In this document: in pieces, positions 10,718 through 21,458 of the stretch
Position numbering within the stretch: the first letter of the stretch is position 1
How the letters are laid out: the number at the start of each line of letters is the position of its first letter
Origin: Huntiella abstrusa
Taxonomy: Eukaryota; Ascomycota; Sordariomycetes; Microascales; Ceratocystidaceae
Length of the DNA: 64,000 bases
Direction: 5' to 3'
NCBI GenBank assembly: GCA_025685495.1
Contig: JAJNMT010000018.1
Coordinates: forward strand, 62,001 to 126,000
Made by a program: the position numbers and the translations under genes
Notes under the pieces: generated by a model
Seen by the model: only the letters and a program-made list of their open reading frames with translations
Told to the model about the DNA's origin: nothing
Database searches by the model: none

Positions 10718-11807
10718 GCGTCTCGTTCATTATGATGATCAAAAACAAAAAGTAAAATATTCATCAATTGAATCAAAACTCCTGAAAAAACACAACCACT
10801 TGAAATTGCCCTTACATGTGAATGTGTGATATTGTCTTGTTCCAGTTCAGTTTAGAGCGTCACCGTCCCTGTTGAGGTTTTACAAGTCTGTTTAGAGTTG
10901 TCTATTGAGTAATTCCGCATTCCATTTTCAATATGTCATGTCACACCAACATGCGACTTCTATGACAGAAACACAAGGGTTGTTCAACCCTCATGTGTCA
11001 ACAACATGTGATATTTTTGACCATACTTCTCGAACCCATGATAACGAACAACCCTGATGACGATAACTCGGTACATGATCATCCAATACCCTCAATCATG
11101 AGATGGCATTGTCTGTCTCTTTGTAGTTCTCGAGTGAGCACTCTATGCACCTGCAGAAGCTAATAATCTCGAAATGCATAGACGAGAAGCAGCCCGCAGC
11201 TACCCTCAACCTTGCTTGGAATATTGGATAAAATCAATACATCAATAGAGTAAAAAAAAGACCTCGCATGACATCCTGACCAATCATAACCCTTGGCCTT
11301 AAGCGGGTGGGTTAGTTGACCGGGCAACTGATCGCGCTCTGGTGACCCCCATGCGTGCATCATCACACATCCATCTGCACAGCGAAGAAAAGAGGACACA
11401 CGGGCGAATGATTTGAGCCCAGGACCGCCTGCACGCGGAACAAAGGATGCCGTTGAGTGATCCCACGATAGTCTGCCAAACCTGCTGAACTGCCGCCATT
11501 GTTAGAGTGGAGCACGCGGAAAGTAAACACGGTTAGTCATGTCAACATGTCGGAATGCAGGGTTGAACTTTTTCTCTAACCTGGAATATCGTGACGTAGA
11601 CCCTTCATTATAGAATTTACTGGAAATCTTTTCAGTGCCATTTGCATTTTTTGTTGCCAATATACAACTGCTCGCAGCGCCGATACTTATCAGCCACCAT
11701 CGAGTTCTAGACATTGACCGACTCGCGAGAATATCGATAAACGAATTACACTTGACCGAAATACGGCAAACATTCTCAGCCCCCCACCACAATCCGAGTC
11801 CAACACA
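10718..11807. other. Intergenic, RPP2 / MPS1
   Basis: A 1090-bp gap with both genes on the plus strand. No gene recognised; it should hold the RPP2 3' UTR and the MPS1 promoter and leader. Confidence 0.55.
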
Positions 11808-14631
11808 ATGGACGTTTCGCCAACCCCGAAACCACAGGCATTAGTGACCCGACGAACTTCGACAACGCGGCCGCCACCTGGTCGGCCATTATCCAGCATT
11901 AACCTTCGCCGTTATGAATCGAACGCTTCCAACTCCGCTGTCGCCTCCGCCTCTGCTTCACATGCTCCACATCAATCTTCGCGTTTTGCCGCACAAGCTC
12001 TTGACGATTCTGACGATGAAATCCCCGTTCCTATCCGACTAAGTGCCGTTACACGGGCCTTGCTCGACAACGAAAACCAATATGTCACCCCGAAGCCCGC
12101 ATCGCCACCACCAATGCTGGCCCGGCGCCGAAGTCTCCTCAATGGCCATCGCGAACAGCCTGCGTCGTATCACCGTCACGGAGTTAGTACCGATGAACAA
12201 ACACCACGAAACTCTCGTCCTAGTAGCTTTGTCGAACAACGTCATGAGTCTCCACCAAACCAAGTCCGTACCCGCCGCGATGAACCAAGTCCCCCACGAA
12301 AGCGCGTCGTCCGCTTAAGCAACACCCCACAGAGCGCAAGCCAGATTGGTCGGCGGCGTAGCACGTCAATGTCACGGACCGGTGTGTCCGGGGCATCAGC
12401 TACCTCTGCGAATACATCTGCCGTCAGTACAAACTCTGCTTCAAGTCACTCTCGGGTGTCCACGAGACCAGCCAGTCGTACTGATTTCGGTGGACACAGA
12501 AGTGTAGTTAGTTCCACGGGGACGAGTGTTAGTAGCGCCGGCCACTCAATACCACATGATCCATATACCCCAGGTCCAGGAACTAGGCTTGAACGGTCTG
12601 GAACTAATTCTAGTGAGAGAGGTCGTAACTATAGAAGCGAAGCCGAAGTTCAGTCCCACAAGGAAGTCCCATCAACAGTTGCTAGACCACATGTTCCTAT
12701 GGAGGCTTCAAGTGTCTCAAGGTTTCTATCAAGTCGAATGGAGGAGAATCCTGCTTTGAAGAGTCATTCGAGTTTTAGGCGGTTGAATAAGATGTCAAGT
12801 AGCTTGTTGGCCGCACCAGCTCGTCGTGGTCGGTTGAGATCAAGCGAAGAGGATATGGACTGTGAAATGCAACAAGATCCCCCACCGGAACCCCATCCCG
12901 ACGCAATGGATATAGAAATGCCGCCCGTCAATGTACCGGCAGCTTTAGAACCGCGAGTGGAACGACAAGACATGGACCAGAGAGGAATGGCGGCATCATA
13001 TCGCGATGCGCACCAGAACAGTCGTGCTTCAGTCAGCCCACCGCCTCGTCAAAGGCCATTGTCGAGAATAACTCCACAGCCGATCCCGAAACCGATTTCC
13101 CGATCGCCAGTTCAAGAACCTCCTATAGACCGCGAGTTCAACGGCTATCGACAGTCCCGGGCTGACAGTAACAATGCCCAAGGACAGGACGAAGGATATG
13201 CAAACGATAATGCGCCAATGTCTGATTCAGCCAGGGCACCGCACGTAAAATCAATGCTCGATAAAGTACGGGGACGTAGACCCGAGGTCTCGCCGGCACC
13301 AGAACCCCACGCACCTTCACTCGATCCAAATCCCGGGGCGTCTACAGCGCAAGAAAAGAGACGCCGTCCAGCAGCGTCACCACCTGCACAGAATCACGCC
13401 CCAGAAACGGAAAAGGAAAAAGAGAAGCAAAAAGACAAGGAAAAAGACAAGGAGAAGGAAAAGCCGCCCAAGGTAAACTATCTCAAGGTCAATGGCCGGA
13501 CTTATACACGCATGGACTGTCTTGGAAAGGGTGCCAGTGGTAAGGTTTGGAGAGCAATGTCGGAGAATGGACGGACATGGGCTATCAAGAGAATTGACCT
13601 GGAATTTGCTGAGCCAAAAAGTATCGAAGGGTTTAAACTGGAAATTGCCTTGTTGAAAAAGTTGCGGAACGTTGAACGAGTTATCGGTCTCTTGGATTAC
13701 GAGATGAACGCCAAGAAGAATATCTTGAGTTTGGTAAGTCGTTTGAAGAAGACAACGGAGACGTCGAGTACTAACATGTATCTAGGTCTTGGAACTGGGA
13801 GAATTGGACATGAATACGCTTCTCAAGACTCGTGATGACATAGGCGACAGCAAGTTCGACCCCGTTTTCACTCGTTACTGGTGGAAAGAGATGCTGGAGT
13901 GCGTTCGTACCATTCACGACCATGAAGTAGTCCACTCTGATTTGAAGCCTGCCAATTTCGTTATTGTCCAGGGTCGTCTGAAACTTATCGACTTTGGCAT
14001 TGCCAATGCTATTCAAACGGACAAGACGGCCAATGTACACCGTAGCGACCACATTGGCACGCCAAATTACATGTCTCCTGAATCTCTCTCTGAATTTCCT
14101 GATGCCAATCTTCGGCCCCGCCCCCGCCTTCACCGCCGCGTTATCAAGATTGGAAAGCCAACGGATGTCTGGGCTCTGGGATGTATCCTTTACCAAATTG
14201 TATATGGTGCCCCTCCTTTTGCCTACTTGTCAAACAACATGTTCCGTTGTCAGGCTATTGTCAATCCCGATTTCGTCATCGAGTTCCCTGCTCTAGGAAA
14301 GGGCGATGTGATGGTTCCTCCGTCGCTTATCCGGACTATGCGGCGTTGTCTAACACGGGATAGTACCATGCGGCCGACTTGCGCAGACTTGCTTGATCCT
14401 AGTGATACTTTCTTGTACCCTGTTGAATATCCCGGAAAGGTGTTGCCCATGGATGAGGAGATCTTTAGTCGTCTTATTCATAGCATTTACCTACGGTGTA
14501 AAGAGCGGATGCCAAGTGAGGAGGATGTACGGCAGACTTGGCCAGAAGCTTATTGGCATAGTGTTGAGAAGACATTGATGAAGAGAAATCGCCCGGAGCC
14601 AGAAAAGCAAGGCGAATCGGCGTCGGGGTGA
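11808..14631 (+). CDS. MPS1: Mps1/TTK-type dual-specificity kinase (spindle checkpoint)
   Basis: Two exons, 11808-13733 and 13786-14631, with a 52-nt intron (GTAAGT, TACTAAC, TAG) inside the kinase domain. The product has 923 residues. The first 530 are Ser/Pro/Arg-rich and probably disordered. A run of Lys/Glu/Asp (about 533-554) precedes the C-terminal kinase domain. Glycine loop GKGASGKV is near 573-580, the ATP-binding lysine (AIK) near 594, the catalytic loop HSDLKPANF near 692, and DFG near 711-713. The HSD variant of HRD, together with LKLIDFGIANAI and GTPNYMSPE, is specific to the Mps1/TTK family. Mps1 acts at kinetochores to start spindle-assembly checkpoint signalling and in spindle-pole duplication. 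The domain between SPESL and VIKIGKPTDVW contains a short insertion. Confidence 0.95.
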
Positions 14632-14883
14632 GGTGGTGTATAGTGTTGTGAACTTTTTGTGTGGGTTCTTTACGTTTTTTAGATTGTTTGTTTTTGTTGA
14701 ACGACCTTAATGTTTATCTTGATGTATATGTTGACATGAAAACACTTACTCCTATTATCAATCATTACGTCAAAGTCCATGTGAAGTATCGTCTGTGAAA
14801 TGTTGAATGCGCAGGTAAATGTACAGTGTATTGTTACATGGAGACCACCAGTCTCAAATCCATCATCATCTCATCTTTGCCCT

Positions 14884-15480
14884 CTAAACCGGCACATCGT
14901 TAATCTTCAACTCTGATATCCGCAAAACCGTATATCTATGCTTGCTTCTCGCATGCTTAATCTTCCGTTGTCTCCTCTTCGTCTTCAACTTCTCCTGCAA
15001 AGGCTCCGCCTCCTCCCCCAACACAACAGCCTCACACTCAAACAATCTCTCATCAATAAACGGCGCCCCCTTCATCGTCAAGTCACGCGAACCAATGATA
15101 CTCGCCCGGTTCAACCGGAGCTTATCCCCAGGAACCATCCCCGGCATCCGGAACGGCAATCGGAGACTATCACCCTTGGTCACCAGGAAGGGGTGTCCGT
15201 GGATGTGGATGGTGATGTAGTGGGAGGGCTGGGCGCGAAGAATGGGGAGGAGGTTGACGGTGGCGGGGGAGAGAGGGGCCGTGTTGGACTTCTTGGGGAC
15301 CACGGGGGCCACGGGGGTGATAACGGGTGTGGGCGTGGCCGTGGGAGTGGGCGTGGTGGGCGCAACGTCGCTGTAGGTGCGGATGGCTGGGGTGGTGAAA
15401 ATGGGCCGGATGGGGAGGACCATGCGGGGGGCGACGACGGCCCGGAGCTCGGCGGCGGAGCGGAGGAGGAATTGCCTCAT
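14884..15480 (-). CDS. MRPL49: Mitochondrial large-subunit ribosomal protein bL21m
   Basis: A single exon of 198 residues starting MRQFLLRSAAELRAVV, an Arg-containing amphipathic presequence typical of mitochondrial import. A Thr/Pro linker (about 43-58) follows. The L21 domain spans about 75-198: HYITIHIHGHPFLVTKGDSLRLP, PGDKLRLNRASIIGSRD, and a basic TKRRQRKIKHARSKHRY tract that resembles the rRNA-binding lysine/arginine block of bL21. Convergent with MPS1 and divergent from NSA2. Confidence 0.88.
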   Translation of the reverse strand: MRQFLLRSAAELRAVVAPRMVLPIRPIFTTPAIRTYSDVAPTTPTPTATPTPVITPVAPVVPKKSNTAPLSPATVNLLPILRAQPSHYITIHIHGHPFLVTKGDSLRLPFRMPGMVPGDKLRLNRASIIGSRDLTMKGAPFIDERLFECEAVVLGEEAEPLQEKLKTKRRQRKIKHARSKHRYTVLRISELKINDVPV

Positions 15481-15935
15481 TTTGGTGGGATCTGGAGCCG
15501 GAATGTCGGATTTTTCGGGGTATCAACGACGGGTGAAAAAAAAGAAAGACACACAACAATATGTAATGAACCGGCAAATGCAACACGGCGGTCAAACGCG
15601 CATCTCAACCAAGCTCGTCGTCATATCCATCACCATACCCGGTTCAAATTTACCCAGTAGCGGTAAAACTGTTCTATCAGTAACCCTATCAAACCCTGTA
15701 AACACCCGACTGCCCCACCATACGGTATTCACCGCCCTAAATAACATTTTTTTCTGCCAAGTAGCCGCGCCTTGTAAAGCCAACTTTTTTTTAGCGGAGC
15801 CTCCGAGATTGTATTGGACTTGGTATTGTTGCTGCGGAATTGCAGTTTGACATTGTTTCGTCGATTGCATTACCTAGGCAGAGAGCCGCCCTATTATCGA
15901 CACATTTGAAATCATCAGTTTAGACACCAGCCAAC
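15481..15935. promoter_or_regulatory. Divergent intergenic region, bL21m / NSA2
   Basis: A 455-bp gap between start codons of a mitochondrial ribosomal protein and a cytosolic ribosome-assembly factor. No gene seen. Confidence 0.5.
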
Positions 15936-16913
15936 ATGGTATGACACCGATCGAGTCAATAAGCCGGAACATCTCCCGGGAGAGCCGGCATTCGTCAGGC
16001 CGCTCCGGGGTAGATTCCGATGATATCCACCCGTCGCATCGATAAACTAACATGTCATCCCCGATATACAGCCCCAGAACGAATACATGGACCGGGCGGT
16101 CAAGCTCCACGGTCGTCGTCTCGACCACGAGGAGCGTCTCCGTAAGAAGACGGCCCGTATGGCTCACAAGGCGTCCAAGGATGCGCAGAACCTGCGCGGT
16201 CTCCGTGCCAAGATGCACGCTGAGGCGCGCCACAAGGAGAAGATCCAGATGCGCAAGCAGATCAAGCAGCATGAGGAGCGCAATGTTAAGACTGCTGATG
16301 AGAAGGATCCCTCGGCTCCTGTCCCGGCTTACCTGCTGGATAGAAATAACCCGGGTGCTGCTAAGGCGATTTCATCGTCTATTAAGAACCGCAGAGCTGA
16401 GAAGGCTGCTAAGTTCTCGGTGCCGCTGCCTAAGGTTAGAGGTATCTCGGAGGAGGAGATGTTCAAGGTTGTCAAGACGGGTGCCAAGACCAAGAAGAAG
16501 TCGTGGAAGCGCATGATTACCCAGCCTACCTTTGTCGGTTCGGAGTTCACTCGTCGTAACCCCAAATACGAGCGGTATGTATACGTCGGCATAATTTACT
16601 TGGAACCTCTCTGTCTAACTAGTCTTCCCCGCATAGCTTCATCCGTCCCATGGGTCTCCGTTACAAGAAGGCCCACGTCACCCACCCCGGCCTCAACGTC
16701 ACTGTGCAGATGCCCATTGTCGCGGTCAAGAAGAACCCCAGTTCGCCCACTTACACCCAGCTCGGCATTCTCACCAAGGGTACCATTATCGAGGTGGACG
16801 TGTCGGATCTTGGTCTCACCACTGCCGGTGGTAAGGTCGTGTGGAGTCGTTACGCCCAAATCACCAACAACCCGTCAAACGACGGCTGCGTCAACGCCGT
16901 TTTGCTGGTTTAA
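15936..16913 (+). CDS. NSA2: Ribosome biogenesis protein Nsa2
   Basis: Three exons: 15936-15938 (only the ATG), 16072-16574 and 16637-16913. The first intron is 133 nt and interrupts directly after the start codon; the second is 62 nt. Splicing gives MPQNEYMDRAVKLHG, the expected family N-terminus, and 260 residues, the same size as yeast Nsa2 (261). Conserved blocks include LDHEERLRKK, AKAISSSIKNRR, FSVPLPKVRGISEEEMFKV, KKSWKRMIT and the S8e-like C-terminal domain (TKGTIIEVDVSDLGL, GCVNAVLLV). Nsa2 is a nuclear pre-60S factor needed for 27SB rRNA processing. Very high conservation makes the call secure. Confidence 0.97.
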
Positions 16914-17464
16914 AGAGGGACTTACTTGAGGGAGACTGAAGAGGAGGAGCGGTTTTTCTCGTGGTTACGATATCTGTTGTTCTTTCATTGTTGTTTGGGT
17001 CTTGGGGGGTGTCTGTCCTGAGATATTTGGGCTTTCGGCGTTTGCGGCGTTTTCCTTTCGGGTGGTTTTGCACCCGTTTTGACAGTGACAAAATACTGGA
17101 GAAAGCATGGTCATTTCTCATTGTGACTGCCATTTTATACTGAATACTACATACTGTCATTAATTGTGAACATTTACTTGCGATGGGCTGGAATATGACC
17201 CCTGTCTACTATTATGTGAAAATAGCCAATCATGTGTGGGAATTTGGCCCCACTACTATTTTTCTAGCGAATAACCCTTGTCGGTCGCATAGCTCACGTT
17301 CGTGAATTATAGTGACGCGTTGATGATTTAGCATAAGCAGTAGTCGCAAACCCAGCAAAATAGCTTCATTGTCATCCAAGCATTTCGGTACATACTTTTT
17401 TCCCAGAAATTGTGGGAACACGGAATCCTCTGCTACACGGAAACAAACACAAGCACCTACTACA
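16914..17464. other. Intergenic, NSA2 / RSC7
   Basis: A 551-bp gap with NSA2 3' UTR and RSC7 promoter. No gene recognised. Confidence 0.5.
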
Positions 17465-19285
17465 ATGGGACGTCGACCCGGACGTGCTGCTGCTCGTCGC
17501 GCCAATGCCGCGATTGGTAAGTTTGTATTTTGCATGGTTATTTTGGTTGGTTGGGATAATGTGCAGATATGCTGACGGTTTCTTATCGTGCGATTATAGG
17601 CTCAACGCCCCGTGGCTTCGAGTCTTTGGCAGATGACGAACAATTGCCTGAGCAGGCTTCTTCGCCTGAAGCTCAACACGACGATGAGGATGATGATGAC
17701 GAGCGGGATGACGATGAGCAGGGTGATGAGCAGGATGGGCAGGAGGGTGACAAGGAGGATGGTGGCGATGATGATGAGGGCGGTGTAGATGGGGAAAATG
17801 AGGGTAATGACGATGAAGAGGAGGGAAAGACTGAAGGGGCTGAGTCGGAAGGGAAAGGCGATGGCGATGGTGATGGTGAAATGCCCGATGCACCCGCCCC
17901 AGAACAACAGGTCATTCGTAGGAAGAGACTAGGGAGACCACCCAAGAATAAGCCCCCGGACTGGGATTTGGGCGTCGTGGTGCAGCCGGGTGAGGATGTA
18001 CGGCCAAAGAGGGGCCGTGGCGGATATAAAGGACGGGGTGGACGCAAGGGAAATGCCCCGCCTACGAAACTTACTCAGGTCATTGATAAGGATGGCACGC
18101 AGGTGGATATCGTTGATGATGAGTGTCTTTTGCCAGAGGATGCTGAGGGTGAGACCAAGATTGATAAGCTTGGGTATCTTCAGGGTGATAGAGACTATAG
18201 ATGTCGGACGTTCAAGGTGCATGGGCGTGGGGATAGGTTGTATATGCTTTCGACGGAGCCGGCTCGCTGTGTGGGGTTCAGAGACAGTTATCTGTTTTTC
18301 ACTAAGCATCTACGACTTTACAAGATCATCGTGGGTGAAGATGAGAAAAAGGATATGATTGATCGGGACATCATCCCCCATTCATACCGCGGCCGGTCAA
18401 TCGGGATTGTCACAGCTCGGTCAGTTTTCCGCGAGTTTGGTAGTCGCATTATCATTGGTGGTAAGAAGATTGTGGATGATTACCAGGTAGCTCAGGCGCG
18501 GGAAGAGGGGGCTGTGGAGGGGGAGTTGGCGGACCCTACGGATGTTTTACCGGCGGATGGGGAGCCGTATAATAAGAATCAGTATGTGGCGTGGCATGGG
18601 GCTAGTACTACGTATGGTGGCCCGGGTATGCCGCCGGTGGAAGAGAAGAAGCCGGCTCCGGTGTCTCATCGGAAGAGGAAGCCGGCTCAGCCGTCGACTA
18701 GTGACTTTAACTGGATGTATGACCATGCAATGGCTGCCAGGTAAGTTTCAGTATTACTCTCTGCTTGGTATGGGATGAATCACTAACGTCAGATATAGCA
18801 CATACAACTCCACACTTAATGCTTCTCGTCGAGCCCAAGAGGAAAACGGCGTATATGATATATACACCAACATGATGTTCCGCTCCGCCAACACCCAACC
18901 CACCCGTGCCCGCGCCGAGGCTATCCCTCTCAACGCCCCATCAACCAGCACCGTCTTCCCCACAGTCCCCCGCCGTATCGCGCGCAACTTCTACGTAGCA
19001 GACATGATCTGTGAACGACCATCCACCGGCATCGCCCCCTCTGTATACCATGGACCCAGCCCACAGGTAGCCGCGCAAAGCAACGATATGCTCTCTTCGT
19101 TTAGAGGCCTTGGGGCGGTCAGTGAGGAGATTGTAGCGTTGCTGCCTGAGGAATGTCGGGCTTCGTTCCAGCAGGCTAGGGCGAGGGAGAAGGAGTGGGT
19201 GGATAAGTGGCCTAGTGAGGAGGAGGGGATGGCAAGACGGGCACCGCAGATTGACAAGGCTATTGTACCGTATCAGATGAGTTAG
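17465..19285 (+). CDS. RSC7: RSC7/Npl6-family subunit of a chromatin remodelling complex
   Basis: Three exons: 17465-17516, 17600-18740 and 18799-19285 (introns 83 and 58 nt), encoding 559 residues. The first intron uses CTGAC rather than CTAAC. The N-terminus is basic (GRRPGRAAARRAN), then comes a long Asp/Glu tract to about residue 110. RRKRLGRPPKNKPPDWD follows, with an AT-hook-like GRPPK core. The conserved RSC7/Swp82 domain covers about 215-330: YRCRTFKVHGRGDRLYMLSTEPARCVGFRDSYLFF, HLRLYKI, DIIPHSYRGRSIGIVTARSVFREFG. A second conserved part begins at FNWMYDHAMA and includes FYVADMICERP. The family builds the RSC and SWI/SNF-type nucleosome remodelling machines. Confidence 0.93.
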
Positions 19286-19603
19286 GGTGTTTTAATGAAT
19301 ATTAGGGTTTGTTTTGGTTTTTTTTTACTGAATATTTTGATGTTTGTGAGAAGGAAGAAAGGAAGTGCTGGTTTTGATGGGGTGGTCGTTTGACCCACTA
19401 TGATGGATGGGACGATCTGTTAGAGGGAGAATAAGCAGTTTGCTAGTTTTTTTTGTTTTCTCGGTGGTTTTTTGGGGCTGGAGACTGGAGGTTGAAGTGG
19501 GGATTTTCCAATGTTTAGACTTTGGGATGTCCGAGTTTTTAAGGACGATGTTCGTGTGTACAATGAGTATAGATATGCCTAAAGAACGGACGATGGTCAT
19601 GTG

Positions 19604-21458
19604 TATGTACATACATATGTACTTGTGTTTTCTAATATATGTGGTGTCAATCCCCGTTACAAGTGTCAAAGTGTAAAGCTCAAGCTACTTTGAAAAAAAA
19701 AAAAAAAAAACTCCACCAACCAACCTCCTCTCTTCTCCATCTTCGTAGACTCGTCTTGTCCGGTCCGGTTCATATGGGTTGGCCCTTTTCTAGGGTGAGA
19801 GTTAGAGGCTCAGACCGCTTAGTTGGTTGGTGGTTCCGTCTGTTCTTTTTTGGAGGTGGGGAAGACTTCTCGGGATGCGATGCGATGTGGTCGATGGGCT
19901 TGGGGTCCACATTTCATCGCAAGTTGGTTGGGCATTTTTTCTTGTTTTTTGGTGTTGTTGGTGGGTTATCAGTTAGGCTGGAATATTGTATGTATGTGCT
20001 TGTCTTTTGTAATGTATATAACCGCTGGTTAATTACGTCGGTTTACAGATGCTAGGACGGACAGAGGGATGTTGTGCAACGATAGGACATGTCAGTTTTC
20101 TCCTTCTTCCTATTCAGCCATCTTGAAGAATTAGGGTTATGTTGATGAATGGGGTTTGTGAGACGTCAGTTAGGGAGGTTTGTAGGTTGTACTGTACTGA
20201 CTAGGTGATATGACACCCTGACACAAGAGCTTCTTCTTGTCCTTGGCATCACAGCATATGGAATTCCTTTTTTGTGTTTTCTTGTTCTCTGTTGTTTAAC
20301 TCTGAGTGTATTTTTTTCTTTGCTTGTGGAGATGGTCTGGGATGGACCGGGTCTTGTTGTACACGGGATACCTGGAGCCCGGCAGACCGCTAGAGTTGGA
20401 GGGGTGGGACAGGGAGACTCGGCTGTAGCACGGGGGCACTGCATTTTTCTTTTCTTTTTTGGTGTTGTGGAGTGGATATGTACATACATGTAAACATTGA
20501 GTGTGGGTGGGGAGCCTTATAAAAGTAGAAGGGAAAAGCGACCAAGACATCACGGGGTTCCTCTCCTCTAGAAGATAACATGCCGAGGCGGGGAAAGTCA
20601 GAAACGGATTTCGTTTTTTTACTGGGTTCGGTGGTATTAGGAATTTTGATGGATGGCTTGGTTGGTTGGGCTTTGTTGGGATCTGGGGAGGGACGATTCT
20701 GTATGGCGAAGTGGTAGAGAAAGGGATTTTGTGGGGCGGTTTTGAGGGGCGGGGATTTTGAGAAGATGGGTTGTAGAAGGGGTTTGTGGAAGAATTGTAG
20801 TGGCTGTGTCTTGATGAGGGTTTCTGGATAGACTAATGTATTGGAATTACTGGTTGTTTCGGATGGGTTTCGTTGGTTTGGTTGATATATCAAACGTCAA
20901 TACCCATACATCATGAATCAGCTACACTCCTAGTCTAGCCTGACTCTATCCGTTCAATCCGGTATATACATACATACAGCACCAACAGATACCCCACGAC
21001 TGTGCCTAACCACCCAAATCACATGATCAAATCTCTACGCGGGTTCTATGCAAGTATGTACATCGTCTATTTCCATCATCGTCATCATGATTCTCTCCGC
21101 CTTCCAATCATCAAAGGTCCCCGCCAACTCACATTTCACAAATCCTTTAGTGATGACGTCAGTGGTGAGGAAAAAATACATGTGCCTAACGGTCATTAGT
21201 GGCCTTTCCCTGTCGTGTTTGTCTGGTAGGTAGGTCTGTCCCTTTTTTTTTTGACAAATGCCAGCCTGAATGCATGGGGAATGGAATGGAAACCCCTCAT
21301 CCTGTCTTCCTTTTGTTTTCCCTTTTTCTTATGCTGCTGGAAGGCGGTAATGTGTACAGACAACATGTATGTACATATGCATGTGCTGTGATATATGGTG
21401 ATCCCTTTTGGAAAGAATCAAGAGACATGCAGCCCAAACTAGGTAGTATATGTACATA
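19604..21458. repeat. Cluster of TATGTACATA palindromes
   Basis: The perfect 10-bp palindrome occurs at 19604-19613, 20477-20486, 21368-21377 and 21449-21458, with a half-type TATGTACA at 21055-21062. A fifth full copy lies at 55894-55903 in another gene desert. It may be a protein-binding dyad; as RNA the UGUACAUA core also matches the Pumilio consensus UGUANAUA. Confidence 0.6.

Noticed and set aside
19693..19710. A18 tract as evidence of a retroposed sequence
   Set aside because: No target-site duplication or adjacent cDNA-like gene is visible; simple homopolymer slippage is enough.
20390..20893. 167-codon minus-strand frame in the desert
   Set aside because: Pro/Lys/Asn-rich low-complexity sequence without domain or intron signals.
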